Shown: positions 1 to 10,025 of the stretch, piece after piece
Layout: each line of letters begins with the position of its first letter
Numbering within the stretch: position 1 is the stretch's first letter
Assembly: GCA_028386065.3 (NCBI GenBank)
Contig: JAKUCV010002211.1
Span: 62,001-126,000 of the forward strand
Direction of reading: 5' to 3'
Length of the DNA stretch: 64,000 bases
Origin: Turnera subulata
Lineage: Eukaryota; Streptophyta; Magnoliopsida; Malpighiales; Passifloraceae
The notes under the pieces: model-generated
Databases searched by the model: none
What the model was told of the DNA's origin: nothing
Seen by the model: only the letters and a program-made list of their open reading frames with translations
Made by a program: the position numbers and the translations under genes

Positions 1-341
1 ATTCTCAGTTCAAGAGCACCTGTAACATTGAAATAATATATGTCTAAATTGCTCATATCTTTCATTCATATTGATCAATTCATTTCATACATGAGACACT
101 AGTTACAAGTAAAAGCATTACAATATCTTGTTGCTGGAGTGAAATAAAGTACATCAAGTCATTTCCTCTTTTCAGTCTGAAAATGACATCACTAATCAGA
201 AAAGTGATTGTACGAGAAAACAAGCCATAAAGACAGTTTGAGCACATGGTGTACGAAAAACATCAAAAGCAAGACAAGACTTGACAATATAACATTTAGA
301 AACTAAGCAATCTCATGTTCAATAAAAGAAATACCTCTTAC

Positions 342-1512
342 CATTTTTCATGACTTCAAAGATCATGTCACAGTAATATCGGAAAGGTGATACCCTCATG
401 ACACGGCAAACGTATTCAGCAAGGTGATATGGGAATAGCTGCAAGTAATGAAAACAATAAGAATCTGCGGAGACCAAGTATAAAAGCTAAAAAGTAAAAG
501 AACTTCATCCAGATTGAACACATTATGCTCATTAACCTTCCAAATCCCAATATTAAACCATTGTTGTAAAATTAGCTGCATAATTCAAGAATGCAAAAAT
601 GTGGAACTATGAGGGAGTGGCTCTGCACGACCAACCTTCCCAACAACTATTGAGAGTTTACATCCTGTTCCCAAAACACAGCACAATAAATTGTTTCATC
701 ATAAAACCATAATACGGGGACTACATTTTCCTCCTCCAGAAAACCAGTATGATGGTGATATACTTGTATTGGAACCCAAAATCAACTTCACCCCAGTTGA
801 TCAGCAAAACAAGATAGAAACTATCATATTTCATGTAACATAAAAATGAGTGGGTCGAAGAATATCTATTGAGAAGAAGAGGTAGAACAAAACACACCGC
901 CAAATTCCTTCTCAAGTAGCGCATCATGTCTTCATAATATTCACTTTCTTTGCATATTTTGCGAGCAAAACAGGTACTCCACTGGAGTCTTTTCTTAATG
1001 CAATGCTCAACTACCCTGCATTACGTGATCAAAAGACGGAAAAAAGAAACATGAAAATAAATTTAAGAGGGAAAGGAACATGGTTTTTTTAAAAAAAGGT
1101 CAACTCAAACAGGCCTGAGATCAAGTGCAGAGCATCTAACAAGCTTAAGGCTGATCGCCTGATTATGTTTGTAAACATCATATAACGATAAGCACACAAA
1201 GAGTACATATTATTTGTTCATTTCTGGAGAATGCAAATTAAACCAGATCCAGTGATAATAACCGACACTTAAGAGCTTCAGTTCCCGGTCCAAAATAACA
1301 ATTTTAGAGTGAAAAAAGGAAATTCAACAGGACAAAGATCGGGAGAAGGTTTACAGCCTGAGAAAGAAAGAAATTCAGTCGAACCTTCTGTGCCATTCCT
1401 CTTTAGTATTAAGAGTGGCTTGAAGGCGTTTGGGAAGATTCTCCCAGGAGCACTCCTCCTTTATCGCTTTCAAGATCAGCTGCTCCTCTATTGTCAGCGG
1501 ACTGCGCTGCAT
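342..1512 (-). CDS. FAM91-like protein, first three coding exons (gene runs off the left edge)
   Basis: Exons read on the minus strand: 1512-1385 (ATG at 1512-1510), 1015-898 and 438-342, all with GT-AG borders and compatible phases (128, 118 and 97 bp). The conceptual product starts MQRSPLTIEEQLILKAIKEE, continues through WENLPKRLQATL, then a Lys/Arg-rich stretch with CFARKICKESEYYEDMMRYL, then LFPYHLAEYVCRVMRVSPF ending in DMIFEVMKN. This matches the N-terminus of the FAM91 family as I know it from plants and animals. In animals FAM91A1 works with TBC1D23 in golgin-mediated capture of endosome-derived vesicles at the trans-Golgi; a similar plant role is inference. The remaining, larger part lies beyond position 1. 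A possible acceptor and 19 exon bases occur at 1-19, but the residues do not match what I expect of the family, so they are not called. Confidence 0.85.
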
Positions 1513-2149
1513 TTTGCCACCGATCTCCGCAGATAACAACTGAATCACAACCACCTCACACACAAGTAAAAACCTACAAAAAAAAAACATATAAACAGAT
1601 TACTCCAGTGGAAAAACAAACCGCAAAAGAAAAAGAGTATAACCAGGTTGATCGTGTTCATCATTTGTTGCACCAAGTGTGGATGCAGTGAACAAGCAAG
1701 GGAATTCATAGGAATAACTGTAAAATTCAGATCGAGAGAAGTGATATTTGCCAGAAACTTACTGGGTGAGCAGGGAACTGTACAATGCGGGGGATTTTGT
1801 GTGGATCAACTGAGGGCCAAGGAGAGAAGGGAACCTTTGTGTAGTTGGCGATTGGCGGGATCAGGTTTAGGATTTGAAGTTGGCACCGAGATCTGGAGAG
1901 CTTTGGATTGAGGAATTCTGAGGACCGGCTCGTCTGTGCTGGGTTGCGGGTTTTCTATGGCAAGGAAGACGATAGCTATTTTCAGTTTTCTACAATACGT
2001 GCTCGGTTTTTTCTAGCCGTCGGCGTAGAAAAGAAAAAATGAACGAAATAAAATAGGAAAATTAACACGGGTAACGAAATAGGGGTTAAATACATTTTAC
2101 CCACCCCAACTTTATTTTTAAAACAAATCAGTACCTAAACTAAAAAAAA
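1513..2149. other. 5' leader and upstream flank of the FAM91-like gene
   Basis: No convincing coding sequence is seen here; the short ORFs are shadows. It should contain the leader and promoter of the minus-strand FAM91-like gene, with transcription probably starting in the GC-richer part before about 1980. From about 2040 onward the sequence becomes A/T-rich spacer leading into the tandem promoter repeats of the RING gene. Confidence 0.5.
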
Positions 2150-2809
2150 CTACTTTTTTTTCAATACCCAAAGAATGATTTTATGCGGAACACATAAGAA
2201 AGAGAGAGAGAGAGAAAAAAAAAAAAAAAAAAAGGAACATCCTCTAATCAATACTCCAAACTCAACAAGGACTTGTCTAAGTTCTAAGAAGCGCCTTAAC
2301 ATATTTATCCTACACCGAACATGAGACGGAGTTCTTGCCTATAAATATAAGGCAATATCACTGATCAGTCCTCAATTAATATTTTGTTTTTTTTCACCCC
2401 AAAAGAAAACTTGTTCTTTCTAATCTTCTTCCCAATCTTGGTTAGAACACAATCAATTAATTCTTTTGCCTCCTCCACAATGCATCCTTGTGAGAATCAG
2501 TACCTTCTAGTATTTCTTCTTCGTTAATAATTGGGATGGCCTATGAACATTGATGCAATAATTTATGTTCTTATTTCCTCTTCTTTTTTAACCTTCCTAT
2601 GCAAAAAGAAAAAAACTTATATTCCTAAAGGCAATTTTGCTCTGTCAAGAAATTATATATATTTTTCTCCTAAACGCTATTTTGATAAGTTTATACTTTT
2701 CCTTAGCGTTTCTTTGATTTAGTTTCTCTTTTCTTTTTATTTTTCTTTCTCACGTACGAATCTGATTAGGATCGAATTAAAATAAATGAAATTCATAAGA
2801 AAACTAGTT
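2150..2809 (+). repeat. Decayed promoter/leader copy 1 of the RING gene
   Basis: This is the leftmost of four diverged tandem copies of the segment that directly precedes the intact RING gene at 14834. Shared landmarks in the same order are a cacheable block ending in a GA-run (about 2200), TATAAATA at 2340-2347, the block ACTGATCAGTCCTC, GGTTAGAACACAATCAATTA, and the start context CACAATGCATCC with ATG at 2480-2482. After the ATG the frame closes quickly, so no RING protein is made. The downstream part, with TTCTCCTAAACGCTATTTTG and CTCACGTACGAAT, is shared with copies 2 and 3. The LTR element at 2810 interrupts the boundary with copy 2. Confidence 0.8.
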
Positions 2810-3704
2810 TGTAACAGCCCGGGTAATTTTTGCGTTTTTACCAGTACCGTAAAAAGTTTTTACACTGTTAATTACCATTAAAAATTAATCTTGGGTAATT
2901 AATTTATGGTATCTCGTGCATAGGATTCCGAAACCGAGCCATGTCCCACGTTCGGGATTTTTCTGCGGATTTTTCGGACCAAAGTTGGAATTTTTCGGGT
3001 CCAGGAATCTTCAAAAAAGTCAGGTTTATCCTCGAGTTATCGGACCAGAAATAAAGTCAAGGGGGTATATTGGTTTTTTTTCTGGTCCGGATAGAACCCG
3101 CCTCACATGTTGCACAGTATTAAGGCTGCCGCCGCCTTCAACTGTGAAGCTTGTGAGCTGCTTGTCTAACCCGTGCTCAACCAGTATCCTACACTACATG
3201 TCCTTTACCCGTGTTTCCTGCCATCCCAGTGCACACCAGCCTTCACCTCCCATCACTTCCTCAGCAACTCTGCAAATTCATTGCCCAGAAGACCCCTACA
3301 ACCTACTGAACCAAACCAGAAAAAAAAAAAGAAGAAAGCAAGACACCCCAGCCCCAAAACGTTGCCGTTTTGGCAACAACCACTACACAGCCCATCTCCT
3401 TTCTTCCTTTCCACCTCGCCCGAACACCGTGAACCACCACCACAACACCGCCTCCATCACTCGCCACCATCTCTTTGCTTCCTCCTCTCCTCCCTCGCTC
3501 CTAGCCGCTGCGAGCCGTCGCCGTCGCCGACCAGTGAAGACGAACCCGACGAGCAGTCCATCGGACCCGTCTCCTCCGTTACGTGTCTGCCGACACCGAC
3601 GCCGCCTCCTCCTCGTTCCGATCGCGCCTCTCTTACTCGCCTCGTACCTCGCGTCGCGCCTCCGTCTCCGCCCCGTGCCGCCCGCGCCACCGTCGTCTGC
3701 AGCT

Positions 3705-3720
3705 TCCGAGGTGAGCAGAC
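3705..3720 (+). promoter_or_regulatory. Splice-donor-like site inside the LTR
   Basis: TTCCGAGGTGAGCAGAC closes the GC-rich segment, with the GT at 3711. The same position in the 3' LTR (GT at 10899) reads GAGGTGAGTAGAC. The LTRs of the two right-hand elements carry GAGGTGAGCAGATC (minus strand, GT at 55043-55042) and AGGTGAGGACC (minus strand, GT at 60452-60451). Conservation in an otherwise diverged region suggests a spliced LTR transcript leader; that use is inference. Confidence 0.45.
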
Positions 3721-4650
3721 CCGTGTTGATGGCGACCAGGTGGATTGACCCCTTTCGTGGTCGGGTCGCAGCTTGGGTCTGAGCCTTGGGCTGCACGGGT
3801 GCTGGGCCAAGCTTGGCTCGGGCCTGTTGCTTGGTCTGGGCTTAGACCTGGGTTGGCTATTCTGGGTTGGTTCAATTGATTTGGGCTGGCCCAAATCCTT
3901 AAAAAAAAAAAGAAATCTGAAAAAAAAAGAAAAGAATAAATCTGGAAAAGAGAATTAAATGAAAATTATATTTGGAAAAATATATGGTATATGGTATTAT
4001 AGAAAAAATAATTATCTTAAGAAAATAATTGGAAAGGGTATTATCAAGGTATTATACCGGAATAAAATCCAGCTATAAGTATGGTATATTTTTAACACTT
4101 GGAAATAAATGGTGAATGATGATGATAATGGAATAACCCGAGCAGTACCGAGTTGGTTCAGTATTTTAATTTTACGGTATACAGTATTAGCATGGCATCT
4201 GCATAACATCTTATATGTGCATATTACTGCTTGATATAGGAGTTGATAACGAGCAGATACCTGAGGAACCGGACTTGGAATCTGTTGGGCATTTCCAAAA
4301 TTGATAGTCGGCTAAGGTGAGGTTGGATAACCTTTAATATGTGCCTATAATACTGTGTGTGTTTTGTTGTTTGATTGAACTGCTGAGATGGTTATTGTTG
4401 GATACTTGACTGCTATGGTGTTGTTGTTGTTGTTGTTGTAGTTAGATTGTGATATTGGTTTTGTGAATATTATGTTGAGATTGATGATGAACTGGTAAAT
4501 GTGGATAATTGAGGAAAGGATAATGAGTATTGGAAATGGAATTGGGATTGAATTTGAGATGATGATTTAATTGTCACGTGGAAAGTAGTGGTACGACTAG
4601 ATGGTTAGAGGCTAGTTCTGTAGTGTCATGGCCGGTTTGGTTTGGTTATT

Positions 4651-4724
4651 GGGGATGTTGATCCCGGATGATTTGGATATTGGGATGTTGATCCCGGATT
4701 GGTTGTTATTGGGATGTTGATCCC
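4651..4724 (+). repeat. Three palindromic units GGGATGTTGATCCC in the 5' LTR
   Basis: Units at 4651-4665, 4682-4695 and 4711-4724, each able to form a 5-bp stem with a GTTG loop and each followed by GGAT. The same three units occur in the 3' LTR from about 11830 to 11905. An expanded array of the same 14-mer and variants lies in the LTR of the element at 58403. Confidence 0.8.
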
Positions 4725-5367
4725 GGATTGTGTTTTGGCCTGGCATCCGGAATTAGTTAATAACCAGGTACGACCCTAGCTTGTCCAGTGACAGGGGCCC
4801 GGAAGATAAAATTGGTAATAATAATAAATATTCTTTTGGTCTTGGCTCAGTCTTGTTTTGGTAGAATCTTTGAGTTGTCTTTGCTTGTATTTTCTTCGAA
4901 AGTATTATGGTTGCCTGCATATCTCTATTTATCCTTGGTCGGTGACCACTTTGGACTCACCCCTCGCCTGCGGGGTTTCATCCCGTAGGTTAAGTTGTTT
5001 CGTAGTTCAGGTACGACTTCCGATGGCTGCTGCTTTCTTCTCCACCTGACCCCGGATCCATACCTCCGCTGCATGTGCATATAAGACTTCCGCTGCTGTA
5101 TTATACATGTTGTTGTGTTGCTGTGTTGCTGCTTCCCTATATTGCTTATGATGCTGTTTGTACTGGATTATGCTGCTGCCGTTGAGCTAGTGTGTGTGGT
5201 TTGAATAATGGTCCCCGAGTGTGGGTAACGGATATTGACATGGAACTTCTGTTGTATTTGGATTTACTGTGTAGTATTTTGCGTGCGATGTACTGTCTGT
5301 TCTATCAATAAGAATAGTCGGCACGTGTTTACTGTGTATGGTAAATACGGGTCGGGGCGCTTCATTT

Positions 5368-5379
5368 TGGTAGCGGAGC
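5368..5379 (+). other. Primer-binding site
   Basis: TGGTAGCGGAGC starts three bases after the 5' LTR. It differs at two positions from TGGTATCAGAGC, the usual plant site complementary to initiator methionine tRNA. The identical 12-mer at the same 3-base spacing is found in both right-hand elements. Confidence 0.8.
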
Positions 5380-5494
5380 AGGCAGTAGGTCATTAGGGAC
5401 ATAACTGTGATTGCATGATTGTTTGTCTGTGCATAAGATCTGTCATGACATAATATGATAGGCATACATATACATTCTCATGTAGGTAAGACGA

Positions 5495-7073
5495 ATGGAT
5501 CCGGTTGGAGGGAATCAGCATGCTGGAGGTCACCTAGATGACGATCAGGTATCGGTGGATCAACCGCAGCAAGTTGCGGGAGGTCCGGAACACCCTCTGA
5601 TTGTTCCTTTGGGAGACCCTACGCAGATGTTAAATGTGGTAACTCAGATTCTGCAAAGGCAAGATGCCAGAGATGCTCGTATTGATGCTATAGAAGCTCG
5701 GGAACATGAAAATCAGGGACCAGTCTAGGATCTAGTGTATACGAAGCTGGAGAAGCTTGGGGTAGAGATTTTCACCGGTGTTACTACACCACAGGATGCT
5801 GATCAGTGGCTCAGACAGATGAACAGGGTTATGCAGGAATGACAAGTGGGCCAGATATACCGCTGCTATGTTCAGAGGAGTTGCCGTTGATTGGTGGGAG
5901 TCTGCAACCAGGGATCTGCCGACACCTATCACTATGCTGTGGAATCAGTTCATGGAGATGTTCCGAAGGAAATTTGTTTCTGAGGCGTACCAGGACCAGC
6001 TAAAACGAGAGTTTCTGGGGCTACAACAGGGGACAGAACAGATGGTCAACGAGTATGAGAACAAGTTCAACCGCCTGTCCATCTACGCCAGTGAGTTTGT
6101 ATCTACTTCGGAGGCCAGATGTAAATGTTTCTGGGATGGTCTTCGATCTTATATCCAGACAGTCATGGGGTGCAAGGTTTACGAGACTTACCAGGACATG
6201 CTATCAGATGCCTTGAGAGCCGAGATTATCTGGTTGGGCAATGAGAGAGAGCAACAAGAGATCCGTAAGAGGCAAGCTGCACAGAGTTCTGGGGGACAGA
6301 ACAAGAGGTTCCAGACACCAGCCAACCGGTCAGGATATGGACAGAGCCGATTTATGCCAGTAAGCCAAGGACGTGGATGGAACAACAACACCTACAACAA
6401 CCGAGGCAGTTCTTGGACTTAGTCTGGAGGGACTTCATTTGGGAATACTCGCCCAAGACTTCCTCTGTCTCAGGTGAGGTGCTATGAGTGTAACGAAGTT
6501 GGGCATTACCGATATTTTTGTCCCAAGTTGGGAAGATCTGGAGGTACGGCACCTGCTCAGACAGTGCAAGCTTCAGTTTCCAGTGTTCTTAGTGGTTCTG
6601 GAGTTGGCCGAGGCCGAGGACGTGGAGCTGTTCCTGCTAGAACCCAGTCAGCCATAAATCAAAGTGCAGCAGTGCCGAGAGCATTTGTGATCACCGCTGA
6701 TGAGGATCCAGAGAACGCCGATGTTATAGTAGGTACTTTTACAGTCTTTGGTAGTATTGCTTATACTTTGATTGATCTTGGTGCTACGCATTCATTTGTC
6801 GCGCAAAGTTTTGCAATACAACATAACTGTACGGAAGAGAGTTTAACTTGTCTGATGAGGATTAGGTTACCTGCGGGTGTAGTGGTCAGGTTAACCCATG
6901 TGTGCAGAGACGTTTCTCTTTCGTACGACAACGAGGTTTTCCTTGCACGGTTGGTTGTAATGAATATGGGAGGTTTCGATATTATTTTGGGGATGGATTG
7001 GTTGTCCAGGTACAGTGCTATGGTAAACTGTCGAACCAAGGAAGTGCTGCTGACATCCGATGGTGGGTGATAG
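5495..7073 (+). pseudogene. gag and protease region, disrupted
   Basis: The start MDPVGGNQHAGG at 5495 opens a Gag frame that meets TAG at 5726 and changes frame between about 5835 and 5868. The main Gag domain follows (MFRGVAVDWWESATRDL, then FRRKFVSEAYQDQLKREF). A CCHC zinc knuckle, CYECNEVGHYRYFC, lies at about 6480-6521. The protease segment has DLGATHSF where the family has an Asp-Ser/Thr-Gly triad, so the active site is altered, followed by IILGMDWLSRY. Further stops are at 6420, 7068 and 7071. Gag would package the RNA and the protease would process the polyprotein; neither could be made here. Confidence 0.9.
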
Positions 7074-7079
7074 GTTTTA

Positions 7080-9990
7080 TTGACAGGTATTGTGAGAGCT
7101 ACTGCTACATGTAGTATCTCTGCTAATCAGGATTTCGGGTTGAAGCCGCATGGTCCGGATGCTTTGTTGTCTCACGTCAAGGGTGAAGAAGTTCAGACTC
7201 TGGTTTTGAGGGACATCACAGTTGTGAGGGAGTTTCCAGATGTGTTTCCGGAGGATTTACCAGGATTGCCACCTGACAGAGAAGTTGAGTACACCATCGA
7301 TCTGATGCCGGGAGTGACACCTATCTCGATGGCACCATATCGGATGGCACCGACAGAACTCTAGGAGTTTAAGAAACAGTTAGATGGGCTGCTTGAGAAA
7401 GGATTCATCAGACCCAGTACATCACCTTGGGTATCACCAGTGTTGTTTGTTAAGAAGAAAGATGGCAGTTTGCGAATGTGTATGGACTACCGATAGCTGA
7501 ACAAAGTGACAGTGAAGAACAAGTACCCGCTTCCCGGGATTGATGACCTCTTTGATCAGTTACAAGGAGCTACCGTATTTTCCAAGATTGATCTTTGGTC
7601 TGGCTACCATCAGGTCAAGATTGCAGAGAAAGACATACCGAAGACAGCCTTCCGTACTCGGTATGGTCATTTTGAGTTCACAGTGGTTCCTTTCGGCTTG
7701 ACTAATGCACCTGCAGTTTTCATGTGCTTGATGCACTTGGTCCTGAACGAGTTCTTGGACAAGTTTGTGGTAGTCTTCATCGACGATATTCTGATATACT
7801 CCAAGAGTAGGGAAGAACATAAAGAGCACCTGAGGGTAGTATTACAGAGGCTGCGAGAGAAACAGTTATATGCCAAGTTCAGTAAGTGCGAGTTCTGGCT
7901 TAAAGAGGTTGCATTCCTTGGACATGTTGTATCCGGGGATGGGATTAAAGTTGACCCTGCCAAAGTGAAAGCTGTTCTATAGTGGGAGCCACCCAAGACG
8001 GTACCTGAAGTCAGAAGTTTTCTTGGCCTTTAAGAAGTTGACATCAGCGCCAGTTTTGACAGTACCTAAGCCAGGAGTAGAGTATGTGTTGTTTTGTGAT
8101 GCTTCAGGTCTTGGTTTGGGAGCAGTTCTGATGCAAGAGGGCCGAGTGATTGCCTATGCTTCGAGATAGTTGAGACCACATGAGAAGAATTATCCGACAC
8201 ATAATCTAGAGATGGCCGCAGTGATCCTTGCTTTGAAGAATTGAAGACATTACCTGTTCGGAGAGAGATGCCGGATTTTCACAGATCATAAGAGTCTCAA
8301 GTACATCATGACTCAGAAGGAACTTAACCTACGACAGAGACGTTGGGTTGAGTTGCTGAACGATTATAATTGTACTATTGAGTACCACCTTGGAAAAGCT
8401 AATGTTGTAGCAGATGTTTTGAGCCGGAGACAACCAGAAGATGCTTCCACGACCTACTCGATGTCCTCTCTTATCGAGTTAAGGAAGATGGGAGTTAATT
8501 TATCAGTGGACGAGACAGGAGCTTTGTTGACCCATATTGAAGTCAAGTCTAACCTGAGAGGCTAGATTGTGGAACTATAAGATGGAGATCCTGACCTGAT
8601 CAAGCTGAAGGAAACAGTCCGTAGTGGAACAGAGGATAAGTTTCACATAGCTGAGGATAGTGCACTGATGCTGGAAAAACGTCTATGTGTACCCTGTGTT
8701 GGTGACCTGCGCAGTTAGATTCTGGAAGGAGGACATATGACGCCGTATACTATGTATCCCGGAAGCACTAAGATGTATCAGAATTTGAGGAGTCATTTTT
8801 TGTGGCCGCGAATGAAGAAAGAAGTAGTCGAGTATGTTGCTAAGTGTATTACTTGTCAACAGGTAAAAGCTGAGCATCAGGCTCCAGCAGAAAAGTTGAG
8901 ATCTTTGACAGTGCCAGAGTGGAAGTGGGAGATGATCACTATGGATTTTGTGGTCGGATTACCATTGTCTCAGAGACAGTATGATGCCATTTGGGTTATC
9001 GTTGATCGACTTACAAAATCAGCTCATTTTCTACCCATCCGACAGACAGACACCTTGGACAAATTAGTGAGACTGTATGTTGCAGAGATTGTGAGGCTAC
9101 ACGGAATCCCTAAGTCCATAGTCTCAGACAGAGATCCGAGATTCACATCGCGATTTTGGAAGAGTCTGCAAGCAGCTTTGGTTACGAAGTTGAGTTTCAG
9201 TACCGCATTTCATCCTCAGATAGACGGATAGTCAGAGAGGACTATTCAAATGCTGGAAGACATGTTAAGGGCTTGTGCTCTTAATTTCACTGGGAGTTGG
9301 GATCAGTATTTGCCTTTAGCGGAGTTCGCCTACAACAACAGTTTTCATTCCAGTATCGGGATGCCACCGTTTGAAGCTCTTTATGGAAGGAAGTGCAGAA
9401 GTCCAGTATGTTGGGATGAAGAAGGTCTCCATCTAATTGTGGGTCCAGATTTGGTTAAGCAGACAGTTGATAAGATCCAGGTAGTTAAGCAGAGTATGAG
9501 AGCAGCACAGGACCGACAGAAGAGTTATGTTGACAAACATCGTCGTGAGATGGAGTACCAGGTGGGAGAAAGAGTTTTCTTCCGAGTTGCGCCTTGGAAG
9601 GGTGTTATCAGATTCGGGAAAAGAGGGAAGCTGTGTCCCAGGTACATCGGGCCGTATGAGATCGTGGAAAGGGTTGGACCCTTGGCCTACAGATTATCTT
9701 TACCAGAGGAGTTGTCACGGATTCATGATGTGTTCCATGTTTCCATGTTGAGGAGGTACAGATCAGATCCGAGCCACGTGGTTACTACAACAAACGTTGA
9801 GGTATCAGAGGATCTTACGTATACAGAGTTGCCAGAACAAATTCTTGCCCGAGAGGTCAGACAGTTGAGAAACGGAGTCATTCCGATGGTAAAGGTTAAG
9901 TGGAGCAAGCACTCTGTGAACGAGTCTACATGGGAAGTTGAGGAGCACATGCATTCTCAGTATCCGCACCTATTTTCAGCATCAGAGTGA
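7080..9990 (+). pseudogene. pol region: reverse transcriptase, RNase H, integrase, chromodomain-like tail; disrupted
   Basis: RT spans about 7080-7982 with [18 protein letters not shown] and the catalytic motif [11 protein letters not shown] deletion with frame change near 8030 removes the RT-RNase H connection. RNase H follows ([24 protein letters not shown], then [12 protein letters not shown]). Integrase has the HHCC-type end CITCQQVKAEH, then MDFVVGLP, DRLTKSAHFLP and SDRDPRF. The C-terminal part has YRLSLPEELSRIHDVFHVS and a chromodomain-like end with VKVKWSKHSVNESTWEVEE, which in chromoviruses can guide insertion to heterochromatin. Stops in the otherwise open frame are at 7362, 7494, 7980, 8167, 8242, 8563, 8578, 8716 and 9229. 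The final stop is TGA at 9988-9990, just before the polypurine tract. Confidence 0.92.
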
Positions 9991-10008
9991 ATTTCGGGGA
10001 TGAAATTC

Positions 10009-10025
10009 TTTTAAGGTGGGTAGGC
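10009..10025 (+). other. Polypurine tract of the Ty3/gypsy element
   Basis: TTTTAAGGTGGGTAGGC directly precedes the 3' LTR and follows the block ATTTCGGGGATGAAATTC. Both right-hand elements keep the same arrangement on the minus strand. It would prime plus-strand DNA synthesis. Confidence 0.75.

Larger units (their letters stand above)
2810..5364 (+). repeat. 5' LTR of the Ty3/gypsy element
   Basis: It is 2555 bp, begins TGTAACAGCCCGG and ends GGGGCGCTTCA. Inside, in order: a short start block, a C/T- and GC-rich segment (about 3100-3730) closed by a splice-donor-like GAGGTGAGCAG, an A-rich patch (about 3900-3960), an AT-rich stretch, GTT repeats near 4420, three GGGATGTTGATCCC units, and a conserved block with TTTCATCCCGTAGGTTAAG. 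Long ORFs that cross the GC-rich part are not conserved in the other LTR and are not treated as genes. Confidence 0.95.

Noticed and set aside
1..19. Fourth exon of the FAM91-like gene at the window edge
   Set aside because: An acceptor-like TTACAG precedes it on the minus strand, but the encoded residues do not match the family where PYDSIPNFSAADAL-like sequence is expected.
2916..3782. 288-codon ORF crossing the GC-rich part of the 5' LTR
   Set aside because: The equivalent frame in the 3' LTR stops after about 60 codons (10131-10316) and the product is low-complexity Pro/Arg/Ser sequence. It reflects base composition.
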